DNA of 64,000 bases. Origin: Phytophthora quininea (lineage: Eukaryota > Oomycota > Peronosporomycetes > Peronosporales > Peronosporaceae). The position numbers were made by a program, and so were the translations under genes. Of the stretch, positions 55,385 through 64,000 are shown piece by piece (positions within the stretch are counted from its first letter, which is position 1; the number at the start of each line of letters is the position of its first letter). The notes beneath the pieces were generated by a model. The model had not been told where the DNA came from. It ran no database searches and saw only the letters and a program-made list of their open reading frames with translations. The DNA is taken from positions 124,001-188,000 of the forward strand of contig JAAVTG010000843.1 of assembly GCA_011947345.1 (NCBI GenBank). The letters are read 5' to 3'.

Positions 55385-56626
55385 TTAGTAGGTCTGGTAG
55401 AAAGCTCGGTCTTCCTGGATGGCCGTGGCGGAAGCGATTTGCAACTCTTCGCTGCTGCCGGTGGCTGAAGTTCGAGGATTTTCGAGACTCTTCCACTGCT
55501 TGGTCCGCAGCTCGCGACGGGCATAGGCCATGGTGCTCGAGAGTTTGGCTCTCTTCATGCACAGGATGCAGATGCTGCACTTGTTGAAACTCACACGGTC
55601 CTCGACGATCTCCACGGGCAGTCGACGGACGACTTGGCAAGTGTTACAGACTGCCTTTCGACACACCAAGCAGCGACGGAAGTGGCCGCTGTTTTTGGAC
55701 GCCCCGAACGCAGTCTTGCACTTCCCGACGCACTCGTCCATTGGAGGAGGGGTCGTCCGTCGACCGGACTTGGCAGCGTCGCGGATCATCCAGTAGAGCT
55801 TCTTGGAGTACGCGGCGTCGCTCGTTTGGGCGAACCCCAGGACGGCGTTCACTAGAACCGGGAATGCCGCAAACTCTGGGACGATGCCCATCGGCGTCGC
55901 GAATCCTTTCATGTAGAGCTCAACCTTGCCGTTGTCGAGCTCACACTTGAGCCAGCACAGCGACGCCTTGGCTCGGATGTAGTGACGGCTGCTTGTGGTC
56001 TCCGTTAGGTCGACTGAGTGGACTACAAAGTAGCCGAGACGTTCACCGTACTGGGTCGTCGTCAAGCCTTGCGAGACGACGGCGATAGCGTCTCGAGTCT
56101 TGGCCAGCGGAAGCGACCGCCCCAAGGTACAACGGGCGATGCCGCAGTGACGGAACGGGTCTTCTTGGGTCGGCTCGGTGATGTTGGCCAGCCAGTGGAA
56201 GCTCTCGATCGTGTCGTGCACGTAGGACGAGCGCATCTTGACCGACTCGTCGCTGTCGGCGAAGCAGCCGTACATTTCGTCTTCCAAAGTGCCTTGCAGA
56301 TAGCCGACGATCTTGACCGACGGTGCGCTTTTGCAGGGCACGATCTGCAGGTGACCGTCGAGCCCGCGGATCGACGGATAGGTCGGCCGAGGCCCCGAGC
56401 GTTCGCGGTAGACGATGAGGTTGTCTCGGTGACCCACGTCTTTCCAGGCGTCTGGGTTCACCACGCGCTTCTCAACCAGGCGGAAGCGGTTGTAGAACTC
56501 GAGCGTGTCGATCACCACTTGGTCGGCCAGGTCCTCGATGCGGCGAGCTTCTTCGTCCGACAGGTACAGAGTCTCCTGCGCATACATGGAGGCCGTTCCG
56601 CGCTCCGAAGACGTCGAGCTGCTCAT
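55385..56626 (-). CDS. START-like domain plus FYVE-type zinc-finger protein, intact
   Basis: One 413-codon exon from ATG 56626. The first ~280 residues are START-like (LSDEEARRIEDLADQVVIDTL, GYLQGTLEDEMYGCFADSDES, MRSSYVHDTIESFHWLA, KGFATPMGIVPEF). Residues ~300-370 are a zinc-binding cluster: CVGKCKTAFG, RRCLVCRKAVCNTCQVVRRL and CSICILCMKRAKLS. The pairing of CxxC units with an RRL after the fourth pair is FYVE-like, and FYVE domains bind endosomal PI3P. It is a full-length paralogue of the gene at 41268 but has no introns in the matching positions. START domains carry lipids, with a membrane-contact role inferred. Confidence 0.85.
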   Translation of the reverse strand: MSSSTSSERGTASMYAQETLYLSDEEARRIEDLADQVVIDTLEFYNRFRLVEKRVVNPDAWKDVGHRDNLIVYRERSGPRPTYPSIRGLDGHLQIVPCKSAPSVKIVGYLQGTLEDEMYGCFADSDESVKMRSSYVHDTIESFHWLANITEPTQEDPFRHCGIARCTLGRSLPLAKTRDAIAVVSQGLTTTQYGERLGYFVVHSVDLTETTSSRHYIRAKASLCWLKCELDNGKVELYMKGFATPMGIVPEFAAFPVLVNAVLGFAQTSDAAYSKKLYWMIRDAAKSGRRTTPPPMDECVGKCKTAFGASKNSGHFRRCLVCRKAVCNTCQVVRRLPVEIVEDRVSFNKCSICILCMKRAKLSSTMAYARRELRTKQWKSLENPRTSATGSSEELQIASATAIQEDRAFYQTY

Positions 56627-56639
56627 CTAGATTCGGTGG

Positions 56640-57680
56640 GTGTCTGCAAAAGGAAAGTGGCCGAATGTGGTGTCTAAGCGGTGACGGAAAGTTAAAGCTC
56701 GCTAAGATGTGCGGGAAACAGGAGACGCGCCTAAGCAGAGCCGGCGACTGGATTCGTTGTGCTTCATGGGGCAAGTGCATCCGAACCGAAGGCCGGACTG
56801 GTACCTGGGACTCTGAGATTCTAAGACCTGGAACTCCGAGATTGTAGTATGTTCGTGGTCGCTTTAACAAGAAGGAGCGCTGCTTGGTTTCAGAGATCGC
56901 TGGATAGGCTGCTTTGTTGACAAGCAAGTTCACCAAAACCCTGTGGAAAACAATATGTCCTACAATGATCTGGTCATACAGTTTAAAGAAAGAGAGAGTG
57001 ATATATAGCCAGTCTTATTACTATAGATCGGATGTTGATGCAATTAGATCCTAAGGGTATACATTCTCGAGGTATAGTTGAAGTTGGTGATTGGAACTGG
57101 TCACGCCGTGGACAGCCGAGTAGAAGTGAAGGCTGGCGCATTGTTGAGTCGGCGGTTTCCCACGGCACGAACTCACAGTCAAATTCGTGCCCAGCTGGAA
57201 AAGCAGACCGACTCGGTCGGAAGAACCCCGTCAATCGTCGCGTTACTCGCGAGGCTCTCCATCCTGGCGGTCATGTTGATCAATCACCCAACCAGGAAAC
57301 GTGCGGTGGCAGCGGAAGGAGCCGCAGGTTTCTTGGAGTGTCAAGACATGATTCCAACCGCCACCCTGGGCCAGGCTGGCAGACCTTGGACGCGTGATGG
57401 TGCTCCCCACTCAAAAGCGGAAGATAGCTCTCGTGTTTGCATTCCGCTTCACCCTGTGTCTGCATCATCCAATTCCTGGTGACAACAAAAGCAATATCCA
57501 TCATCCCTTCAAATCGTACTCGCCTCGTATCGCTAAAACTGCTGCAAGTACTTCAAGTAAAACACTAGAACCATATCACTCCCAAGATGCCCTCAATCGA
57601 TTCTTCGGCCTCAGCAATTTACTTTGCTCGCCGCCGTCGCTTTCTACTCACTCGATGGATGAAAATCTCCAAATTCCTCA
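56640..57680. other. Unassigned stretch
   Basis: Several overlapping frames of 60-130 codons (57032-57397, 57078-57482) lie here, but none shows a recognisable domain, and they share the same DNA in different phases. I report no gene. Confidence 0.4.
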
Positions 57681-57689
57681 TCTCAATGC

Positions 57690-58110
57690 AGATCGTTCAC
57701 TGCAACAACAAGTAATCGGTCGATCGGATGAAGAATACTGTCGACAGACGCCCTTGCTGCAAGTTCTTTAGCGACTTTCATGCAGGTCGATATTGCAGAG
57801 ACTGACAACAGCGAACGTACAGTTTTTTGATACGTTTGGTTTGCAATCCACACGAGAAAAACGTGGTGGTGGCAGTCCGTTCCTTCGGAAGCAACTGCGC
57901 ACTGGGGCACAGGTTCACTCCGCTATAGCCCAGCCGGAAGGAAAATTCTTCCTGAATCAATCACGGAGTTGGGTCAAACCTATCATACTCCGATGCAAAC
58001 ATCACTTCCAAACTAGGGCTTTTAATCGCTGATTTCCAGTTGTTTTCTTCTTCGCTGGATGGTCTTCGGTTGATCCGCCAACTCTGCCGGTTGAACTGCA
58101 CTACTCGATT
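57690..58110 (-). pseudogene. Membrane-protein-family remnant 2
   Basis: The plus-strand string ATGGTCTTCGGTTGATCC and its flanks (58061 onward) are shared with 54021 onward of remnant 1. The minus-strand frames to its left are degraded. Only a short relic of the same family, inferred from DNA similarity. Confidence 0.4.
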
Positions 58111-58608
58111 TTAGCTTGCGGTTGATCTCCTCATTTTGACTGAGTGCGTAGAAATTATCATTCCCTCCCTGCATGCACATTCAAGCTCGCCACCGTGCAA
58201 CCTACAAGTGTAGAATATCACATTGAAATGAAAGGGGTAACAAGGGAGTGCTGTGCCCGGAGAAGCTCTGAAATTTATTGTAAAATTGTTTAGTTTGTGA
58301 AGATGTTCGGCATCTACGCAGTTAGTGTCGATGTTAATTTCCCGATCGTATTTGCTGCAGATTGCCGTCGCACAATACTTAGCTCTGCCGTAGAGTTGAG
58401 ACGAAGTGATTAACTAGTTAGCGGATCCTCTATTGGTTCTGTCGTAGAGTACAGTAGTCATCGAATAGAGCAGTTGACTACTGCCAAACTTTGTGAAATT
58501 GCTGTGAGATCGAACTCTATCGAGCTTTGATGTGCGTAAATTACGCGTGCTGCTGCTTGTCGCTTGAACTCTTCTGAAGAAACAACATTATTTTATACTT
58601 GGAATTAG

Positions 58609-59339
58609 TTGATGCATCATCCGATGGAAGACCTGGGGTGTCCTCGACAAAGGATTCATGAAACCTTGTCCAGTGTGATTTCTCTACGTGGATATCTACT
58701 GCCGGTAATTCATGATGTGATAGTACGAATGTGCTTCGGAGACCTCACAGTCAGTTCACGACTATACTTCCTCAGAGAACTAAATCCTACCGTCCAAAAC
58801 TGCGTTCGTCCGGAATGCCAGGAGATCGAAACGGTAGAACACTGTTTTTCACGTGCCCGTCATTAGAACCAATGTGGAGCGGACTATGGAGCCGGTGGTC
58901 GAGGTTCTTTTGCGTCGACCTAAGCTGGAGGTTGCTACTCTTCCCAAGATTGCAAGACCTTCGTAGGAACAGGAGAAGTGAGCACAAAGAACTGATACTT
59001 CTATGGAGGATCTACACAGCGATAGTGTTTCGTGCAACATGGCGGCTCAGGAACGACATTCATTTCCAGGAAACAACAGCTGAAGTGCCAAATATTCTCA
59101 ATATACTGAACTCGTTCAAGATGCACTACCAATTCCTCTACCAACACGCACATGAGCTTCATTGCAGCCGCGCTACTGTGGTCTGCGTGCTGCAACAACT
59201 TGGCTTTGATCCGCCAGAAATAATACCCCGGAACCCATCCACCACATGTGGACGACACGGACGTAACTCTCACGGATAGATAGCTTATCACCATAAGACG
59301 AGAAATCCGCCAAACAGTTAATCAATTCAATTTCCTTCC
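58609..59339 (+). mobile_element. 5'-truncated LINE, second family, with 17-bp target duplication
   Basis: TTTATACTTGGAATTAG borders both ends (58592-58608 and 59340-59356). Between them lie the last 0.73 kb of the family seen at 51602-53500: HPMEDLGCPRQRIHETLSSV, CVRPECQEIETVEHCF and FRATWRLRNDIHFQET, in two overlapping frames, then a 3' end similar to 51602-51700. A clean target repeat and truncation at the 5' side are typical of target-primed reverse transcription. The copy is dead. Confidence 0.88.
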
Positions 59340-59654
59340 TTTATACTTGGAATTAGCTATTGCAGTGAGCTGACCTTATTGCTTGTATGGGAAAGTGGTC
59401 TACCTCACGCTAGCGATGGTCTATCGCGTCAGGTAGACCAAAAGCAAAAACACGGCTAGGTTTTTGAGATTTCGAGCTGTAATTGTTTCTTGCAATGAAA
59501 GTTTGAGCCTTGCGTTTTTGGAAAATTAGACCTTGCTCGATGAGAGTCGAGGTAGGTCCCTTACGAATTCTGAAAGTAAATTTCAGAGAATACTGGACAA
59601 TGTCAGCGGAATGGGTTCGCGAATGTTCGCCTAGCGGTGATTATTAAGCGACAT

Positions 59655-59861
59655 TGTAGCATTTTACGTTCTGTACCAACTGCCCTTTGCGCTGGAGACG
59701 ACGCTATCGTTCGAACAAATGCTGTGGATCATGTACACGTTGACCTACAGTGTCAAACATTTCGGTATGTACATGCAGTAAAAAACATTTTCTAACGTCT
59801 TCGTGTTTGTGGGGATATAAGTGCCGATTTCACGTCCCAGTTCGAATGGATCAGACCATAA
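59655..59861 (+). pseudogene. Membrane-protein-family remnant 3, with a kept intron
   Basis: Plus strand: AFYVLYQLPFALETTLS, LWIMYTLTYSVKHFG, then a GTATGT...AG intron at 59765-59821 (57 bp), then DFTSQFEWIRP and a stop. It matches the last two exons of the gene at 33334. The intron lies where that gene has its 60-nt GT-AG span. Upstream exons are missing. Confidence 0.7.
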
Positions 59862-59962
59862 AAACCTTGACTACGAGAGGTGATCACGTGGAGAACCGCT
59901 ACAATGTTTTAGCTCTGGTCTAGATCAATTCGTGGTAATCTCATTTGCCGCTTGGGACCGCT

Positions 59963-60354
59963 TCAGTATCCGAGACTCTTACGGTATGCGGCGTAGTCGT
60001 CGTACAATTCCCGGTACTTTGGGTTCTTCTTCAGGTTGAGCTTCTTCTTGACCTTGTCCAGAGAAACACCACGCTCGAACCAGCGCGTGAACGCGTCTTC
60101 TTTGTATTGACCGCCCTCGAGCATCTTGTTGTACTTGATGAAGTTCAGAAGCCTCTCTTCGCCGGCAGTCTCCAGGTCGTCGCCTCCATTGTCGGTGCTG
60201 CGTGTTCGCAAAACCCTTCCTCCGTTGGGATTCAGCAGATTGTGACGAAAGGACTGGACGGACGGCGTCGACGTTACAGAAGAATCGGGAGAGCGCCGAT
60301 GCGTGAAGAGGAGACGATAGCAACGACTGCGATCAACGCATAGGAAAGTCGCAT
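59963..60354 (-). pseudogene. RxLR effector, third family, frameshifted
   Basis: ATG 60354 opens the signal peptide MRLSYALIAVVAIVSSSRI, and the frame closes soon after. From about 60285 the coding sequence continues in another frame with RVLR, an acidic stretch, EER and a charged helical tail with LKKNPKYRELYDDYAAYRKS that ends at 59963. The one-base change lies near 60275-60285. Whether the change is real is not known. If it is, the protein stops just after the signal peptide. It is a relative of effectors with the KNPKYxxLxxxY ending seen at 32799. Confidence 0.72.
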
Positions 60355-60399
60355 TGCTGGGTCGCGCTGGAGAAGGTGGAGTGGCTCGCAGCCGACAGG

Positions 60400-60414
60400 A
60401 AATTGGAGAATGAG
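60400..60414 (-). promoter_or_regulatory. Oomycete Inr core promoter of the RxLR pseudogene
   Basis: On the minus strand CTCATTCTCCAATTT fits the oomycete Inr consensus fully apart from the first G, 46-60 bases before ATG 60354. Confidence 0.6.
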
Positions 60415-60519
60415 TAGACACTTGCGTCTTGAAGAAGGAAGTGCACAACTGGTCGTTGCTCCACGTGGTGTAAGCACAATGGGCGAAGATGACCAGAGTC
60501 ACGTCTCTCTCAAGCGCAA

Positions 60520-61190
60520 ATAAGCCTCGCTAAGTATACGGACGCGCAATCGCTGATCATGTTAAAGCTTAGTGTAGTTTACAGTAAAATGTTTACTTCT
60601 CATCAAGATAATCAACACGACACTCCAACAAAATCTTGAGATGAACGAGCGATGCTCTCACAGGACGTCTAGAGGTGAAAGACCAAAGACATTCATGTCT
60701 TGCCGCACATTCGCCGTGCTATGAAGCGCACAGGGGAACATCTAAACGCACAAAATCAAAGTCAGGACCACCTGCGCGATATCAAAATCAGACAGCACGG
60801 TTGCGTGTATGGTATTATCCACACAACAACTCAATCATGATGATGGCAGACCCAACAAACACAGTATAAGCCGATCTGAAGATAATTCTCCGACTACATC
60901 GTCTCGTCGAAATGTTATTTATTTAATATATATTAACTCCGCTACAAATACCCAGACCACTACTGCATACTTGGAAAATGCTGCTCATGCAGTGCTGGTG
61001 TAATAGGACACGGGCAATCGGCATGAAGGATGCAGTTGCTGTAGCAGATGTGGAAGAGAGAGAGGAAGGTAGTCTATTTAACGATTAGTTATTAGTCTCC
61101 TTGATGCAGCTTCAATCGATGAAGCATCGTTGGTTCTTTTCGTCTTTGGCCGCTTGAAAACGTACGACAGTTTCCGATCGGGAGCTTCGG
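60520..61190. other. Gene-poor stretch
   Basis: No supported gene. Sequence near 61060-61190 is probably the 3' part of the LINE-related element copy that follows. Confidence 0.4.
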
Positions 61191-61195
61191 GCATG

Positions 61196-61717
61196 CTATC
61201 CAGACAGTCCACGACTAGTCTGACATATATTCCTTGCATCCTGCTTTTGTGGTCTGTGTGCTTCTTTCCAAGCAACAGCATGTATTTGCCTTAAGCATTT
61301 TCCCCACATACTCTTCACTTGGTGTTGCACCGTCCAAGTTTTTCCTTCGTGTACTATGCTGTTGCGGGTCTGCCAAAGCAAGGTAAACGCCGTACTACAC
61401 AGAGCCCACCACATTCGTTGGGCCGCCGTTTCCGTGTCCTTGTGGAATTGCCCGTACATTGCTCGCATTTGACGGATGAATTCCTCGCTTACTGGAGGAG
61501 CTTTACGTTGGGCAATGTTACTGCTGAACCACTGGATCTCTTCCTCGGATACCGCGCATCCAAACCAGTGAGTTAAAAGGAATCGCCAGAATTGCCGAGC
61601 TCGTAGACAGTCCCACACAATGTGCGGTATATCAACATGTCGGCTGTTACAATCCATATCTACTGGGCATCCTGGGTGCTCTTCCTTTCCTGGGTAATAC
61701 AGATTGAGTTGTTGCAT
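61196..61717 (-). CDS. zf-RVT-like C-terminal ORF of the LINE-related element
   Basis: The 173-residue frame reads MQQLNLYYPGKEEHPGCPVDMDCN, HVDIPHIVWDCLRARQFWRF, FGCAVSEEE and AAQRMWWALCSTAFTLLWQTRNSIVHEG. A short CP...C..H...C pattern followed by W-rich helices and the phrase HxIWxxRN-like WQTRNSIVHEG is the usual end of non-LTR ORF2, here without an RT ahead of it. Confidence 0.55.
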   Translation of the reverse strand: MQQLNLYYPGKEEHPGCPVDMDCNSRHVDIPHIVWDCLRARQFWRFLLTHWFGCAVSEEEIQWFSSNIAQRKAPPVSEEFIRQMRAMYGQFHKDTETAAQRMWWALCSTAFTLLWQTRNSIVHEGKTWTVQHQVKSMWGKCLRQIHAVAWKEAHRPQKQDARNICQTSRGLSG

Positions 61718-62107
61718 GGCAACTCGGTAATTCGACCCATACCTGATAGTCGGTTAGCATTGACGCATGCGTCCATAGCTGCTTCGGGGTTTGTCCGAGC
61801 ACTTCTCTGATCCATGCATTTTTTTCGGTTTTAGTTCCAACTTGGTGATTATGTGGTGTAATTGCGGCTCAGCGCTCTCTCGATATCGCAGCTTGACTTG
61901 CCGTTTCAGTTTCCACCAAATGTTGCGGTTCCTGGTTTTCGCCAGTACAGTCCACGGGATTTCGTGTAGTTCGGGGTTTGCGTCGAAAACTGTCCCTGCG
62001 CCGTGTTTTGCGAGTTTCTTGGCGTCCCGTTTCGCGTTTGAAAATGATTTGGCCTTCCAGAACAGTCCATTATCCTGGCGCTCCAGTGTGATCTTACTAT
62101 CCTGCTG

Positions 62108-62821
62108 TTAGGTCGTGCCTTCCACCGTGTCCTTTGTTAGACGCTTCCACTGGTAATCATTGCAGAGCCGTGGAGGTGATCGGAGTTGCAGTTTGATGGA
62201 CTGCCCCATCGTTTCGCCAATTTGAAGAAGTGGGGAGTTCATCAATATCGCCAGTAGCCATCGCTGTAACTTCGCCAAGGAATGGCCCCAATCTTCCCCT
62301 TGGGCAGTAGGAATTCGAGCCGTGTAGGTGTCTTGAGAGGTCCTCGTGATGCCCAAGTTTTCAATTGCTGTCACCTCAACTTTGTCGTACTTTTTTCGTG
62401 ATAGACATACGTTGGCCGTGTCCGGGATCCATGGGTTTCCTTCCCATGAAAACGTCCCCCAGAAACGGACGATGTCTTCGGGCGGCCTGCTAGGTCCGTT
62501 TAGTTCCTCCAAATCCACCGTTACCGTGATCGATTCTCGTGACATCAGGGTGTAAGTCAGGTTTTTAGTTGTTCTGGCGGGCAGTTTTTCCAGCTTAGGC
62601 AGGTTCTCTTTGGTCTTTCTCTCTCGTTCGAATGCTTCTGCTTTGGTTGGTGCTAACGTTCGGCTCATTCCCACTAAAAGCTGTGTGTACTTCGTGGACA
62701 GCTCGGCATGTTGCTTTTCCGCGACGGGATCCTGGCGGAGATCTGCGGTTCCACTATTTGTGCTAGTCCAGTCCAGAGTTTCCATGCACCCTTGTAAATA
62801 TCTGCCTTCCCCAGGAGCCAC
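62108..62821 (-). CDS. 237-residue charged ORF of the LINE-related element
   Basis: In frame from MAPGEGRYLQGCMETLDWT through KTKENLPKLEKLP, TVDLEELNGPSRPPEDI and WGTFSWEGNPW to IGETMGQSIKLQLRSPP. It is longer than in the forward copy, which is frameshifted near 50830. No recognised domain. It is probably an RNA-binding ORF1-like or an unassigned ORF of the element. Confidence 0.5.
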   Translation of the reverse strand: MAPGEGRYLQGCMETLDWTSTNSGTADLRQDPVAEKQHAELSTKYTQLLVGMSRTLAPTKAEAFERERKTKENLPKLEKLPARTTKNLTYTLMSRESITVTVDLEELNGPSRPPEDIVRFWGTFSWEGNPWIPDTANVCLSRKKYDKVEVTAIENLGITRTSQDTYTARIPTAQGEDWGHSLAKLQRWLLAILMNSPLLQIGETMGQSIKLQLRSPPRLCNDYQWKRLTKDTVEGTT

Positions 62822-63046
62822 TGCATAGTTACTTTTACCCGTTGTACTTGAACTGCTACCGGTATCGATGCCAGTCCTGAGCCCCCGCCTCGCGCGGTGT
62901 GAAAACCAACGCTGGGTTATCTTGTGCCTGCTTGCTTCTTCTCAGATCTGACTCCTCCATAAGAAGTGCTTTTGCATGTTTACAAGCTGCTTCATCGTCT
63001 GGGGAGCAGATGTGGAAGATGTTCGTGATTCGGCGACGAAGGTACG

Positions 63047-63601
63047 TTATGCCCGGTACCTTATGCCTGGTACCCGCTGCTTGAAGATCGCATTGGCCGA
63101 GACGTACTCGACAGCTGACAGCAACAGGAGACCGCCACGAACGTGACGGAGCGGCACGAAGCGAAGAGCAGTCGGGTTGGAATCCGCGGGCGAGGCCTCA
63201 CTTCTGGATCTACGGGCAAGGAAGCACTGCAGAATTGTCGAATCCAGGAGCGAAGTGTCGAGAAGGGCACATGGCCTGAGCCAGCACGACGAACGAGCAG
63301 GCTGAACGGCAGGCTGAACGACGACGTGACATGAGTTGGAGCTGAACGGGCTGGAGGCGAGCGCGACGGCGCGGACCAACAGTAAGTGAACGAACGAATG
63401 AACGAACGGACGAAGGACGACGACAGGACGGTCGCTGCAGTGGACACGGAAGTACCAGGCTGCGGGCCAAAGTCGGAGCCCGTCAGCAGCAGGACGGGAA
63501 GGACGAATCGAAGGTGGCGACCAACGGGCTACTGCTTGCGAAGAGTGAGAGGGAGGGGTGCCCCGCGTCTTAGCTGAAGGTTGCGACGTAAGGCGCGGCA
63601 T
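63047..63601 (-). CDS. Conserved 184-codon frame, second copy
   Basis: The same P/S/R/V-rich frame as 43156-43707, differing by a few substitutions and one extra codon. The flanking (GTTT)n tract is also kept. Confidence 0.3.
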   Translation of the reverse strand: MPRLTSQPSAKTRGTPPSHSSQAVARWSPPSIRPSRPAADGLRLWPAAWYFRVHCSDRPVVVLRPFVHSFVHLLLVRAVALASSPFSSNSCHVVVQPAVQPARSSCWLRPCALLDTSLLDSTILQCFLARRSRSEASPADSNPTALRFVPLRHVRGGLLLLSAVEYVSANAIFKQRVPGIRYRA

Positions 63602-64000
63602 CGGCGTAATGCTGTGCGCCGGTGTGCGCCAGTGCCCGAGTGACTAAGCGGGCTATGCCGACAGAGATCGGTGGCAGTCAGATCGTGGGAAGGCTTCACG
63701 GCCTGTTGCCGGAGTGACAAATCGAAGGTCAGGTCAGTAGTTGAACAGAACGAACGATGATAAAAAGCGATGGCAACCGGCGCGGAGGCAGACACGTTGT
63801 CGCTCCGACGGCCAACAGGTGTTGAACGCATACGTCGAAGTTGAGGAACGATACAAGAGCCCCCAAACAAACAAACAAACAGCGTGAAGCACTAGAGCGA
63901 CGACTACCCGGCGTGCAGGGTTGGTGCAGACATCGTTACACTGGAATGCGAATTCTTATGTACGAACAACAGTCCATGCAGAGAGCACACCACCTGATCA

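Larger units (their letters stand above)
61196..64000 (-). mobile_element. LINE-related element, inverted copy (runs off the window)
   Basis: This is the reverse complement of 42758-43809 joined to 50283-51601, plus further 3' sequence. The region where the forward copy carries the LINE is uninterrupted here, at about 62942-62954. Frames: 63601-63047 (GC-rich 184-codon frame), 62821-62108 (237-codon charged ORF) and 61717-61196 (zf-RVT-like tail). The match goes right to the last base, so its 5' end lies beyond the window. Confidence 0.8.

Noticed and set aside
56018..56677. 219-codon plus-strand frame
   Set aside because: It is antisense to the START/FYVE gene.
57032..57482. Two overlapping plus-strand ORFs of 121 and 134 codons
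   Set aside because: They overlap in different phases, have no domain and lack promoter signals.
1..64000. CRISPR array, rRNA, tRNA or prokaryotic operons
   Set aside because: None were seen. The introns, repeats and motifs are eukaryotic.

Overview
The window looks like a gene-sparse, transposon-rich stretch of a plant-pathogenic oomycete genome, most like Phytophthora. The evidence is six RxLR-type secreted effector genes or relics, oomycete core-promoter (Inr) sequences ahead of several genes, short 57-72 bp GT-AG introns, and a mobile-element mix of Ty3/gypsy, a Crypton, Helitrons, PIF/Harbinger and several LINE families. I ran no database searches. Family calls rest on motifs read from the translations.

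Layout. 1-5.3 kb: a Ty3/gypsy chromovirus-type element whose reverse transcriptase is broken by an inverted Crypton. 5.3-13.6 kb: the only ordinary gene block, with a broken repeat-associated ORF, a DUF4246-type gene, a magnesium-dependent phosphatase-1-like HAD gene, a spliced two-part gene ending in an OB fold, and a SET-domain gene. 13.6-17.4 kb: a truncated Helitron helicase, palindromes and a clean 334-bp MITE. 17.5-33.2 kb: three related RxLR genes (one intact, one with a truncated C-terminus, one frameshifted) separated by Harbinger, Helitron and old-yellow-enzyme relics. 33.3-36.7 kb: a multi-pass membrane-protein gene split by a young gag-only LTR element with a 5-bp target duplication. 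36.8-40.3 kb: a dead RxLR gene, a decayed helicase-associated-repeat gene and an intact-looking RxLR gene. 41.3-42.8 kb and 55.4-56.6 kb: two START-like/zinc-finger paralogues in opposite orientation. 42.8-51.6 kb and 61.2-64.0 kb: two inverted copies of a poorly recognisable LINE-related element. The first copy contains a 6.46-kb LINE with a 13-bp target duplication, and the second preserves the empty site. 51.6-60.4 kb: 5'-truncated LINEs, fragments of the membrane-protein family, a secreted cysteine-rich protein and a frameshifted RxLR gene.

The genes do not form a pathway. The theme is secreted effectors and lineage-specific families being duplicated, split and frameshifted among nested transposons. 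Several frameshifts sit in otherwise well-kept genes (SET, DUF4246, START, RxLR). Whether these are true mutations or assembly errors cannot be told from one sequence.
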